Of a stretch of 64,000 nt of DNA, positions 12,011-22,575 are shown one piece after another (positions within the stretch are counted from its first letter, which is position 1; every line of letters starts with the position of its first letter). Under the pieces are notes generated by a model. The model worked only from the letters and a program-made list of their open reading frames with translations, was not told where the DNA came from and did not search any database. The position numbers and the translations under genes are program-made. The stretch comes from Spizellomyces punctatus DAOM BR117 (taxonomy: Eukaryota; Chytridiomycota; Chytridiomycetes; Spizellomycetales; Spizellomycetaceae): assembly GCF_000182565.1 (NCBI RefSeq), contig NW_015971543.1, forward strand, positions 469,397 to 533,396, given 5' to 3'.

Positions 12011-14989
12011 TTAAAACAAAAATACACTCTTCCCTAAAGCAACCTCCCGTACCGGATCCACTTTGACCAAAAGTCCATCCACTTTGACTTGATAGGTCTC
12101 GGGATCGACTTCAACCTTTGGACAAAGATCATTCAATTTCATGTCCTTTTTGGTCACCGTCCGGCACCCTATCACGGGTGTAACTGTTTTCTTTAGTTGC
12201 AGCGCCGCAACGTTGGGGATAGAGGCGGAAGAGACGAATGCATGGGATGTATAAGAGATGGAGGAAGGTGAGAAGCCAAACATGGGACGAGAGATGATGG
12301 GTTCCGGTGTCGGAATGCTATATAAATGTCGTAAGTGTGATGCCAGTTGAAACGAGAAAGATATAAAAGCAACATACGATGCATTTGCGTCCCCCATTTG
12401 TGCCCAGACAATTACGCCTCCTTTGATAATCCGTTCAGGTTTGGTACCAAAGAATTCTGGCCGGTATTGGACGAGATCGGCTAGCTTGCCCACTTGAATA
12501 GATCCGACAATATGGGAGATACCATGCGCCGTCGCTCTGTCATACACGGAAATTCCTCAGTATATACACTCTCAAAGCGCCAATAGCGTATACTCACGGA
12601 TTAATCGTATACTTTGCAACATATCTCCTCACCCTCCAATTGTCCGCTCCGCCTTCCCCTTCCAACACCCCTCTCACCCCCTTCATCTTATCCGCAGTTT
12701 GCCACGTCCGGGATACGACTTCGCCCACCCGTCCCATTGCTTGTGAATCAGAAGAAATAATGGAAATGGCACCAATATCGTGTAAATAATCTTCAGCACC
12801 AATCGTTTCGCCTCGAATGCGGGATTCGGCAAATGCAATATCTTCTGGTATGTTTTTGGATAGGTGGTGACAGACCTGAAATGGCGTTAGCGGTGGTTGG
12901 GATTTGTTTGAACGAGTGGGCACTCACCATGAGCATGTCTAAATGTTCATCTAGCGTGTTGACGGTAAATGGCCGAGTGGGGTTGGTGGAAGAAGGGATG
13001 ACGTTCAGCTCGCCGCATACCCGGATAATATCCGGTGCTACACTACGGGGTTAGCAAATTTGCAAAGAGAATCGCCGAGACATGACTTACCATGTCCGCC
13101 TCCGGCCCCCTCACTATGATACGCATGAATCGTTCGGCCCTTGAAGGCTGCCAAGGTAGACTCGACAAACCCAGATTCATTCAGAGTGTCTGTATGAATC
13201 GTCGCCTGAACATCGTACCGTTCACAGACGTCCAGACAGTTATCAATCGCGGCGGGTGTCGTGCCCCAGTCCTCATGCAGCTTTAGCCCCACAGCCCCAG
13301 CAAGGATTTGCTCTTCAAGTCCAACCGGACTGGATGCATTTCCTTTTCCGGTCAGCCCAATATTGATAGGGAGGTCATCCGTTGCTTGAAGCATCATGCG
13401 AATGTGCTTGATTCCGGACGTGCATGTCGTGGCATTTGTACCGGTGTTGGGACCAGTACCCCCGCCAATGAGGGTTGTAATCCCACTTGCGAGTGCCTCC
13501 ACACAGAGTTGTGGACAAATAAAATGAATATGAGTGTCCACAGCTCCAGCTGTAAATATCGTTCCCTCCCCAGCCAACACTTCGGTTGTGACACCAACGA
13601 TCATCCCCTCCGTCACCCCGTTCATGACATCCGGGTTCCCAGCTTTCCCAATACCAACAATCACCCCCTTCTTAATCCCAATATCGGCCTACGTAAATGT
13701 ACACATGAGAATCAAAGCGTAGTAAGCGTCCAAATAAGATAACACCGACCTTATATATCCCACTCCAATCCACAATCACGGCATTGGTGATGACAAGGTC
13801 CAACGCATCAGCATCACCCACACCATTCGCCTGTCCCATTCCCTCTCGAATGACTTTGCCACCCCCAAAGACACATTCATCTCCATAAACAGTGAAATCT
13901 CTCTCAATTTCGATCAAAAGGTCGGTATCTCCCAATCGGACGCGATCGCCTACAGTCGGACCGTACGCTTCGGCGTAGCGGTGTCGATCCATTGTGTATG
14001 GGGCAGGAATGGGGAGCACAGAGGCATTTGTAGGGTCGTGTGCGAATCCTTTAGAGATGAGATTGGCGAGAATCGAGGGGATACGGGACGCATCGACAGG
14101 ACCGCTTGCAAGGGCGTTTCCGCCGGATATAATCATTTTCCCAGCAAGATCAGTGAGCGAGACGATTTTACTTTCACCTTGATGTGTATTAGATAAGTGT
14201 TTTTTAACGTATGTCAAACTATACGGATCCTACCAGGCTCAAACCTCACAGCTGTTCCAGCAGGGATATCAAGTCGCTTTCCGTACGCCAATTCCCGATC
14301 GAATCTCAATTTCGGATTCACTTCGATAAAATGGTAATGCGATCCAACCTACCACCTCATCCAGTCAGGTTCTCGTCGAATACCAGGTGATAGTAAAGGA
14401 ATGATACCTGAACCGGTCGATCTCCATCATTCGTCACCCTGATCCCATACCGATTCCTCCCGTCATTCAAAATAATTTTACCGGGCTTGACCACAATGGC
14501 ACCTATAAACAATATTCATCAACACCATTACATTGCGGATTTTTAGAAGATTTTCTTCTTACCAGGCTCATATCGCATCCCATCATCCCCTTCCTTTCTC
14601 TTCAAGCCCCGCGTCTCAAAGACACTCAACTCTGGAACAGGCAAAAAACTCCCATAGAGCGCAACTGCCAAGTCCCCGTCTTCGCTCGCAATGGGATTAT
14701 GCACCGTAACCAATTTCGTCCCATCTGGAAACGTTCCTTCCACTTGAACCTCGTGCAGCATGCTTTCAACTCCCGGTAGAACTTGTCGCGTACCGAGCAT
14801 GCGACGGCCTAGGGCCATAAGTTCTGAGACGGTATGTGTGCCATCCCGAATGTATTCGAGGATTTGGGAGGCGATGAGCGCGATTGCTTCGGGATGGTTG
14901 AGACGCAGACCTCGTGCGAGACGCTTTTGAGCGAGGAAGCCGGCTTGGTGGAGGGCGAGCTTGTCGACTTCGCGGGGAAGGAGGCGCAT
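12011..14989 (-). CDS. URE1: Urease (fused gamma-beta-alpha, nickel enzyme)
   Basis: One polypeptide of about 830 residues hydrolyses urea to ammonia and carbamate in the cytosol. The gamma part starts [18 protein letters not shown], the beta part contains [17 protein letters not shown] and [10 protein letters not shown], and the alpha part follows. Nickel-site and catalytic motifs are intact: [18 protein letters not shown] (carbamylated Lys), [19 protein letters not shown], the flap MVCHHL (Cys and His) and SSDSQAMGR. The usual FHTEG reads YHSEG here, with the metal His kept. The C-terminus ends KSVFLF at 12011. Several short introns interrupt it, e.g. near 12310-12375, 12550-12597, 13680-13750 and 14180-14235. 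Activation would need UreD/F/G-type accessory proteins, not present here. The gene lies head-to-tail with the GH8 gene. Confidence 0.97.
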
Positions 14990-15692
14990 GGTGTGCCCTC
15001 AGTCTTGTTTAGAGGTAATGGGCGTTGGATGCTGTTGATCTTTGGGATGATGAGATGAGTCATCAGTGCTGTGCCACAATCGCGATAGTCAAACCGACAG
15101 CGATAACAGCCAGCGACTTCGTTTTTTTTCACAACCGCTGGAATCCCTTCCGTTGATCAACTTATTGAACGATGTACATGCCTAAGCATAAGAGATAGAG
15201 ATATGATCATTACGTTGAAAGATACAAAGGACATTGAGCGCAAATGCAAGAGCGTAAACATGCGTGGGGCACGTCCATTAGGTCAGGTTATGGACAGACC
15301 ACAGAAAGAATGCAGATCGCCCAGTGCAACAAATGTACATTTCCCAATGAATATATTCACAAACAAAACACATCAAAGATAAAACAATACAAAAACAGAA
15401 GGAACAAACCTAAAACATGAAAAGCGGCACGATGAGAAACTTCAAATAAACCACAACATGTATGCTCAGATCAAAACATGTCGACAGTATATATTCCGAC
15501 ATATGCTTGTCTCTTTGTTTTGTTGATATCATCATCGCATACGCAATGATACCAGTTACCCACCTACGACATTCAATCATCCAGTCGGTAAGCTGTGCCG
15601 TGGAATAGCCTATAGCGCAAACAGAGTTAGCGTCAGGTCATGCCAACCATGTCAAAACAAGCACTTCTCGCATATGATCAGTTTAGGCATGA
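14990..15692. other. Intergenic upstream of urease
   Basis: AT-rich and without a convincing frame. It should hold the urease promoter. I see no clear structured RNA or repeat. Confidence 0.5.
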
Positions 15693-16269
15693 ATGTATTA
15701 TAAAGATGTGTCAACATCGAATAACTCGAATCTGACTCGTCATCGGTATCCTCATCTCATTTTTCTTTCCTACTCTAATTACGCCACAACCAATACTCAC
15801 CAGAACGCTTTCCCGACACATGCAGCGGCGGCGATCAGTGCAAGAAACCAGTCTGCGTCGCATGCGCAATGGACGAATGCCACTCTCGCTACGGCATCTT
15901 GGCCCAGGTTATCACCGAGAAATCTAAACAAGGAAAGCTACTTGAGTATGTGCAAGCGACAATCCATGAAGTCGAGCAACCCCAAGCAAAACCATCAGCA
16001 ATGCACTAATCAACACAAGAGTTTCAGTGCCCAGTGCTTTTTTGCGACCGCAAGAGAATGTCAGTTCCGCGACGCCATCCTCTGATTCTTCAGTCCCAAC
16101 TTTCATCTCTCACCAATGCTCACCTTGCACCAATCGCCGTAATGTCCGCGCAATTTTACCAAAAACCGATCATCTACCTAACCGAAGAATAAAACCATCA
16201 GATCATGATTTTCAGATCAACGTTACAACACAATTGGCTCAGTATCATCCTTTTTCTCAACAGACATGA
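15693..16269 (+). CDS. Candidate small Cys-rich hypothetical protein (spliced)
   Basis: A consistent three-exon model can be built. Exon 1 (15693-15745) starts MYYKDVSTSNNS. After an intron of about 80 nt with consensus ends, exon 2 reads GGDQCKKPVCVACAMDECH followed by a helical stretch ending KQGKLLE. A further intron (GTATGT...AAG) leads to an exon with SPCTNRRNV that ends at 16269. The spaced cysteines in exon 2 (CxxxxCxxC...C) suggest a zinc or disulphide module. No family is recognised, and length and composition alone support coding. If the second intron is not removed, the frame instead stops shortly after LLEYVQATIHEVEQ. Confidence 0.3.
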
Positions 16270-17418
16270 TTCAGCCGGTAATTCCAGCGTAGTTGTTGTT
16301 GTGCCAGGATAACTCATCTTTGCCAATCGTGCGACAATTCCAATGACTACATACCATTCAAATCACTTGACCATCATCGACAACAGCAATACACTAAACG
16401 CAAGCACATTCAGCACCAGAAAGACCAAGAATAGAAAACCGGGAGGAAGCTACACACAAGTTCAGAGACGCAAGTATCGTCACTATTGTTCTGAGACTCT
16501 AGTTTGAAATGATTTTGTCATGGGTCATCATGACTGTGTGCAGCTCCCTTTGCGACGGCAGTAAAACCAACCTGTTTGCCAATGAATCAGAACTTGGAAC
16601 GATGAAAAGACCATGGGAATGACAGAAAGAGGTGGAGAAGAACGGACGCTTTTATAGGACAACAAAATTCAAAGAAATGCTAGTCGCAGTTGATTGGCTG
16701 CTGCGCCACGCGTGGACCTCAGCGGTTATCACGGGGGAGCGGGATGGAACTGACGACGACACTCGCAGTACTGATCGCCGTAAGGAAAGTGTATCGGGAA
16801 TACATCCAAATTTCCAGCGGATTTGACAAACTTGTCCATTAGTCATAGGGCAAGCGCAACAGGCGTCACACGCAAACAACAGCAATAATGCACCAGTGTG
16901 GAACCATATTTACAAAGCTTGATCAAAATATACTCATATTTATGACAGGAACTCTGTCGAGATCTGGGTAACATCAAACGTCCAAGCAAGAATAGAGAAT
17001 TTTGAACGGTCTCTTCTGCAGGTTGCTACACAGGTCTCACGTGTGGACAGATTTCTGGTTGGATCAATCAAAGAAATCAGAAGTCTTCAATCCAGGAGTA
17101 GATCCAAATTTGGCCTTGGATGAGATGCGCAGGAGACTCCAATACTACAAGTTTAACAATTGATTTATTTTCTGATGTTGGTTGAATTGAATCTTGGTGT
17201 GGGCTGACAACAAGTTATTTCTACGACTAATGTCTGTTTGGCATGGTGACATCTGTCTTCTTCATTAGAGAGACAAAAGACAAAGCCATCCATGCAGCGA
17301 TATGCCACCTCTACCAACAAATAAAAATGCATAACAGATGCAAAACAAAGCAATATATAACAATCCATAAAACAGATAAGAAAAAAAAATTCAAAACCAC
17401 AGGAAACGATTGCAAAAA
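16270..17418. other. Intergenic, no gene recognised
   Basis: Only short overlapping frames in conflicting phases. A minus-strand frame starting near 16840 (MDKFVKSAGNLDV, about 36 residues) is open but too short to support. It contains the 3' flank of the PacC-like gene. Confidence 0.4.
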
Positions 17419-19426
17419 TTACGCAACCTTGACACCCCTCTGAATACCCACTTTATGTCCACGGCCCTTATCAACAGTCCGCAACTTTTCGCTAACACGA
17501 GCCAAAAGCAGTCGAACAATATCCGCATGTCGTTTGCGTGATGATTTGTGTTCGAGAACAGGTTTTTTGGCTTGTTGTTCTTTTTGGATGGTTTCTGTAA
17601 TGGAGAGGTTGCGAAATTGCCGCAAGAGTACGTCAGCCTCCTCGGTTTTTTCTGCTCTTTCTGATCGTGTCGGACGGAGACGTTGCGGACGGGGCTTGAC
17701 GATCGTTTCGGGACTGACCTTGACTTTGAAGCAGACGTCGTCGCGACGATGACGACTTGATGCTTGCGGCTAGCCGAGATTGATTTGGACAGGGTGAGGA
17801 GAAGAAGCGGGAGATGACGCTGCGGCTGCCACTTCGGATTGAGCATGCCCGCGGCAAAAAACGCGAGGAAAATCTCGATCTCCCGCTTTGCGTGTCTCAA
17901 ATCTACCACACAGTGATGCCATGTAGCGTATCTCAGAATCTACTATATAGNNNNNNNNNNNNNNNNNNNNNNNNNNNNNNNNNNNNNNNNNNNNNNNNNN
18001 NNNNNNNNNNNNNNNNNNNNNNNNNNNNNNNNNNNNNNNNNNNNNNNNNNCCCACTCCTGGGGTGTGGTGGTCGGGTCGAACGTCGAGGGGTCAAATGTT
18101 GGTATGGAGGGGAGGTTTTGGTAGGTGTACAGATCTGAGCTTGGGAGTGTGGAGTGGGAGGGAACGACGGGAGGTGTTATGATGGAATCTGCGATGACAG
18201 AGTCGTTATAGACTGGACGGTGGGTAGGGACGATGGGCGGGTTGAGGAGGGGTTGCGGGTTGGCGGGTACGACAAAGGCCGAGTCTTCGACGTTGTTGTA
18301 GGTATCAAAGGACGAATGGAAGCCGCTCATCGTGTCGTCGGTAGAGAGACTGTTGTCCATGTAACAGGTGCTATCTCCAATTTCATTCGACAGTTGCAAA
18401 AGGAATGTGTTGAGGTCGTTGAGGTGTTCAACGGGTTGGGTGTCAAGAGGAGGTAAGGCACCGGTGGTATCATCAAAAAGAAACGTGGCCATTTCATCCA
18501 GACGTTGCGCCATGTCGGCGTCGTAAGTGGTGGAGAGGCGCTTCTTTTTAAAGTCGCTCATAAATTCGTCGACAATGTCATATCCGCGTTTTCCATTCAG
18601 GGGCATGGGCGTCACGTCGTTTATCCCGCCTGGAATCCCACTGTTTAGGTCCCCATTCAGGTCTCCATTGAAATTCCCATTGTAATGGAACTCGGGGTGA
18701 TCAAACAAGAGATTTTGATCCGAGGGTATGCTGCCAAAGATCACATCGTCTGCAGGGGAGAGTGCCGACTGGGGCGAGAACTCTCCTGCCGTTCCTGAAT
18801 GCGGGGAACAGCCTTGCATATCGGACCACGTTGTTTCCGAGTATGGGGAAAAGGGCGAGTGTTTGGGAGTGTCCATGGTCGGGTGACGTGGAGAGCCGTC
18901 TAATGAACCGGCCGGTGAAAACGAGGGAGAGCGCTCTGACTTGACAATGGAGCGGCCACTGCTTCTTCTGCGCATGGAAGCCATCGGACGTGGCACGCGC
19001 AGTTGTGAGTCGAGGAATGCATGGTCCTGACCCATAAGAGCAGCGTCCTCGTGAAGTTTGTCGTGTTTCTTCTTGTCCTGCGGGCGCTTGAAAGCCCTTC
19101 CACAAATCTACTACACTATCAGCACACCGACCACACATTCGCACACTGATATAGTTGCATCTTACCTCGCAAACGTGGGGCTTGAGTGGGACATGGACTC
19201 GTAGATGACTTGTAATATGGTCCCTCTTTGTGGTTTGAACGTTGCAGTCCTCCCAGTGACAGTCGAGACAGAGGTTGTTTGTGGCTTTTCTGCCAATGTG
19301 CTCGTTGGTGAGGTGAGTATAGAGGGCTTCAGCGTCACTAAATGTCTCTGAGCATGGAGGAAGCGACCAGCGACACTGATGCTGTTGGAATGTTGCTGAC
19401 GGCGGTGGGGACGGCAGTTGCGGCAT
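17419..19426 (-). CDS. pacC: PacC/Rim101-type pH-response C2H2 transcription factor, interrupted by an assembly gap
   Basis: From ATG 19426 the N-terminus carries the three-finger PacC/Rim101 core: [24 protein letters not shown], then [35 protein letters not shown] and, after one intron, [15 protein letters not shown]. These are near-diagnostic. A long Ser/Pro/Asp-rich region follows to the run of 100 N at 17951-18050. Beyond the gap and a repeat-derived segment (17766-17950), coding-like sequence resumes in one frame ([20 protein letters not shown] ... QRGVKVA) and stops at 17419. In other fungi PacC/Rim101 is activated by proteolysis at alkaline pH and controls secreted enzymes. Whether the gene is intact in the organism cannot be decided here, because the gap may hide an insertion or a misjoin. 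The zinc-finger identification is firm; the C-terminal portion is inferred. Confidence 0.85.
17766..17950 (+). repeat. Fragment of the local small-gene family abutting the gap
   Basis: About 185 bp, matching the 3' end and 3' flank of the second tandem paralogue (21135-21323) in inverted orientation, at roughly 80% identity by eye. Shared anchors are GCGGCTAGCCGAGATTGATT, TTGAGCATGCCCG, CTACCACACAGTGATGCCAT and CTACTATATAG. The copy has lost the reading frame. It sits inside the PacC-like locus directly next to the run of N. Confidence 0.85.
17951..18050. other. Assembly gap (100 N)
   Basis: A run of exactly 100 N, the usual placeholder for a scaffold gap of unknown size. It falls inside the PacC-like gene and borders a repeat fragment, which probably caused the break. 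Confidence 0.99.
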
Positions 19427-19824
19427 GGTAGGTGTGTGCAGACAATGTCGTGGGCAGTAAGAGTGATAGTTGAAAATAAAAAGCTTAAGCTAATGCCAAG
19501 GTCTGTTATTGCCTTCCTCCGTTATTGTTGCTTTGTAGATTTGTTTGAGTGTGTAAAAGAGTAGGTGCGTTGTAATATGTGGCGGCTGTGATGCCAAGAA
19601 ATTAGAAAGCCTATTAATAGGAAAACGCGATTTGATTTTGAGACTGATTATTTTTGAAAGCATAAAGGCATAAAAGGGAGGAGCTTTTAGAAGGATTGAA
19701 GGAATTCGGCATAGCAATTCAAGCAAGAGATTAGAGTGTTGCAGTGATTTTCTTGTAGGAACTCTTTACAGAACAAAGACAAAGTGGATATCCTAAAAGC
19801 TACCATGACGCTTTCCTTTCTGCA
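19427..19824. repeat. 3' flank unit of the tandem family, copy 1
   Basis: Contains the block 19660-19775 (GCATAAAGGCATAAAAGG, GGAGCTTTTAGA, ATTCGGC, CAAGCAAGAGATTAGAGTGTT, TAGGAACT), which recurs downstream of copies 2 (about 20980-21100) and 3 (about 22340-22470). The rest should hold the promoter of the PacC-like gene. Confidence 0.75.
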
Positions 19825-20204
19825 TCAACAAGATCGCATATGCTGAAGCTTCAGTTCCCATTCCTTTATTTCTTCTTGCAGCTCCTTTAGTTTTTCTTCT
19901 TGTAATTCCAACTGATTCTCGTTGTATTGCCTTTGCTTTGCCAAACACTGCTCGAGTTTAAAGGTATAGAACGCTTGCAGGGTTGCTGCTTCATCCAACG
20001 CTAGATGACATTTAAGTGTTAGTTACCATTGCAACAGTCAATGACGTGCGCCCTTACCAGGTTTTGGTTCAGAAGCCCTGGTTGATTCCTCGTAAGAGGG
20101 CAGCGAATCTCCTAAATAACAAGTCAACATAATGCAAAAGCGTACCTAGTATGGCACTCCCACATACCACTGGACGCATCTGTGAAAATATCTGCGGTTT
20201 GCAT
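19825..20204 (-). CDS. Tandem small-protein family, copy 1 (short form)
   Basis: Three exons give about 92 residues. Exon 1 (20168-20204) reads MQTADIFTDASSG, exon 2 reads DSLPSYEESTRASEPKPG, and exon 3 reads ALDEAATLQAFYTFKLEQ followed by a Glu/Gln/Lys-rich coiled coil ending LQHMRSC at 19825. Introns fall after ASSG and after KPG, at the same points as in the two larger neighbours. PSYxES and the ATLQAF-type helix are shared with copy 3. This copy lacks the N-terminal globular exon of the others, so it is a shortened paralogue or its missing exon has decayed. No known domain is recognised and there is no signal peptide or membrane segment. Identification rests on paralogy and shared intron positions. 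Confidence 0.6.
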
Positions 20205-20514
20205 GTTTAAGGCTTTTCGATCAAACGGGGAGGAAAGTTATGCTACCCTTTTTATGTTCAAAAACCCAAGCAATTCTGGAAACTGCCACGTTGCAGTCAT
20301 ATACTATAAAAAAGTCTTTCAGTCACATTGTCTTGATTGATTTCACACCCCCACCGTATTAGCAAATAAGCCTGGGGATTTCTAACAAACTATAGATGGA
20401 CTATTGGGGACACCTTATTCAGACATCAAGACATGGAAAAGTATCTAATAGGAGACAGAAATAGGAGACACGATCGGATAACTGGTTATTTTTGGATCGT
20501 TAATGGTAGACAAT

Positions 20515-20660
20515 CCAGTCCCACCCGCTCCAGGCCAGAGCATTCGTCCTTCGCAGAGGGAAAACCAAGGGTTTTTATTTTGAAAAAAAATTCCAGTTTT
20601 TTGTATTTGCGGATGTGCTAAAGGATACTGTTCCTTCATCTCCACAGGACAAGACATCGA
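20515..20660. repeat. 5' flank unit of the tandem family, copy 1
   Basis: Contains CGCTCCAGGCCAGAGCATTCG and, about 100 bp on, CCTTCATCTCCACAGGACAA. The same two anchors at similar spacing occur at 22188-22310, 23940-24085 and 24128-24260, always upstream of a paralogue start. Confidence 0.8.
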
Positions 20661-20699
20661 ATGAAGAGTAAAAACAAGGATACTAAATGATATCCTGAA

Positions 20700-20950
20700 G
20701 TGTTAGTGTTGCATTGTGTTGCAAGGTCGCATCCCTGTCCCACGGCATGAGTCCAACCCCTTTCCAACCACAGAACGGGCATGGACTTTCGTCCCATCTC
20801 TTCGTGTATTGGCATCTCTGACCTTGTCCCCGCCTACATTTGCTTACCTGATCTTAGAAGTGATCGACAGTCATGTGACTGTACATTCCATTTCATCCCG
20901 GGTAGCAGGGCTTCTGCTGTGCTAGCCAAGCCATTTCCATTGCTTGAGCG
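20700..20950. repeat. Relic copy of the subtilase upstream region
   Basis: Matches 24280-24620, the region just upstream of the subtilase ATG. Shared anchors include GCAAGGTCGCATC/TTTCAAGGTCGCATC, CCCCTTTCCAACCACAGAAC, GCATGGACTTTCGTCCCATC, GTGTATTGGCATCTCTGACC, GTGATCGACAGTCATGTGAC and GCCATTTCCATTGCTTG. The downstream copy has an extra segment of about 60 bp. No protease gene follows this copy; instead the 3' flank of family copy 2 begins at about 20980. Confidence 0.85.
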
Positions 20951-20979
20951 GATTTTTTCAGAGTTTTTGGGAATTGCTT

Positions 20980-21100
20980 GAAGGCATAAAGGCATAAAAG
21001 GAGGAGCTTTAGAGAATTGGAAGATGGGATTCGGCAAAGCAAATCAAGCAAGAGATTAGAGTGTTGATGCAATGTTCTTTGTAGGAACTTTTACTGTGTA
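20980..21100. repeat. 3' flank unit of the tandem family, copy 2
   Basis: Carries GGCATAAAGGCATAAAAGGA, GGAGCTTTAGAGAATTGG, GATTCGGCAAAGCAA and AAGCAAGAGATTAGAGTGTT. It lies between the relic protease promoter and the stop of copy 2. Confidence 0.8.
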
Positions 21101-21168
21101 GGAAAGCAAAGGGAATGTCTTTGTAAATCAATCACTATATAGTAGATTTTGAGATACGCTATATGGCA

Positions 21169-21979
21169 TCACTGTGTGGTAGATTTTGAGACATGCAAAG
21201 GGGGAGATGGCGATTTTCCACGCGTTACTAGGAACCGGGCATGCTCAAGTTGAAGTTGCAGCCGCTTGGTTTTCTCCCGCTCCATCTCCTTGACCTTTTC
21301 CAAATCAATCTCGGCTAGCCGCACCCTTTCAGTCGTCATGCTTCGTTGCTCCATTTTGTACGATTGGAGCGATGTCCCTTCAGTAAATGCTAGATGCCAT
21401 TAAGTTTCTAATTGCTATAGCAACATTATGAACTTCTCATGATGCGCGCTTACCAGGTTTTGTTGCAGTCACAGTCGAGGCAGTGCCCAAGCGCGAGATA
21501 GTCGACTTTTGATAGGACGGAGCCATATCTTTTGGAGAAGCGTTGTCTAAATCGCGCAGACCACAAGTCAGCGCAATGCAAAAACACAGCCGGTAAAGAC
21601 TTCCACATACCACTCGTGGCCTTGACAGTCGCGCTGATGATAACCCCGTTGAGCATGGGGCCGCCTTCCATATGTTTGACACTAAGGGACGGCTGGACAA
21701 GGCTATTGTAGCAAGTTCAATATATGTCTATCATGCTACCATTCAGACTCGCAACGAAAGTGCATAACGTAGCGCCTCAATTACGCTAAAGACCACATCG
21801 TAGTTGCCTTGCATGGTGATCGTGCCTTCTGGTCCAGTACGTTGCGCCTCCATCTTCACTCCTTTCTTGGAGCAGACAGTTGTTTCCTCAAACGGCACTT
21901 GATCAGGTTTGACCTCACCTATGATCAAAGCATTGTTGTCTGTGGGTTGGAGTGTGACTGTAACAGGTGGGGCTTCCAT
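21169..21979 (-). CDS. Tandem small-protein family, copy 2
   Basis: Four exons give roughly 200 residues. Exon 1 (ATG 21979) reads MEAPPVTVTLQPTDNN and contains GVKMEAQRTGPEGTITMQG. Exon 2 reads QPSLSVKHMEGGPMLNGVII and ends at ATSG. Exon 3 has PSYQKST and ends in TKPG. Exon 4 has MEQRSMTTERVRLAEIDLE and a charged coiled coil ending at 21169. Exon 1 and the MEAQR-GP-TITMQG block are shared with copy 3, and exon ends ASSG/ATSG and KPG are shared by all three copies. There is no signal peptide or TM segment. I do not recognise the globular part; the two-exon beta-rich look (alternating hydrophobics, Gly/Pro turns) is visual only. It is probably intracellular, possibly oligomeric through the coiled coil. 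Confidence 0.65.
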
Positions 21980-22187
21980 AATCGATGAAAAAAAAATAGT
22001 AATGCTCAATCAGCACAACGAGGGAACAAGAAAAGTGTCCTTTTTATGTTGCAAGATCAAGCATCCGAAGGAAGGCTGCCATATGAAATGTGCTGTAAAC
22101 AGACTTTGACGCCAAGTCTAAACATTTAACCTTATGACAAGGAAGGCGTGGATACCTTTCCCATCTACTCGTAGTTATTTTTCCCAT

Positions 22188-22470
22188 CCGCTCCAGGCCA
22201 GAACACTCGGCGTTTCCAGATAAATGCAGGCGTTGTTATTCTGAATAAGAATCCTTTGGCTTTTTTTGGATGTTCTAGTGTCCTTCATCCCCACAGGAAA
22301 AGCTTAGCAAAACGCGATTTGGGGGACACCTTTTGGGCGGATTTTTTCAGAGTTGGGGGCATGGATTTAGGAGCCTTAGAGAATTGGAAAAAGGGATTCG
22401 GCAAAGCAATTAAAGCAAGAGATGCTGTAGAGATTTGGTGCAATGATTTTTCTAGGAACTTCTACAGGAG
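22188..22470. repeat. 5' flank of copy 2 fused to 3' flank of copy 3
   Basis: 22188-22310 holds the 5' anchors (CGCTCCAGGCCAGAACACTC, CCTTCATCCCCACAGGAAAA). A short GCGGATTTTTTCAGAGTT segment at about 22336 also occurs at 20948, at the end of the relic protease region. It is followed by AGAGAATTGGAAAAAGGGATTCGGCAAAGCAA, the 3' flank of copy 3, described here in pieces: AGAGAATTGG, GGATTCGGCAAAGCAA. This marks a unit boundary of the tandem duplication. Confidence 0.7.
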
Positions 22471-22575
22471 CAGAGTTGCGTAGGATATCAAAGAGAAGGG
22501 GTATGTCTTGGAAGGCCATCAAGAAAATATTTTATATGATTGTTTTTACAAAGCCAGAGAAGGGTATACAAAAAG

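Noticed and set aside
17391-17909. 172-codon minus-strand frame overlapping the PacC C-terminus
   Set aside because: It runs through the repeat fragment and conflicts in phase with the better frame ending at 17419.
20834-21037. Minus-strand frames within the relic subtilase-promoter repeat (also 24378-24677)
   Set aside because: The two repeat copies do not preserve a common reading frame, so the conservation is not coding.
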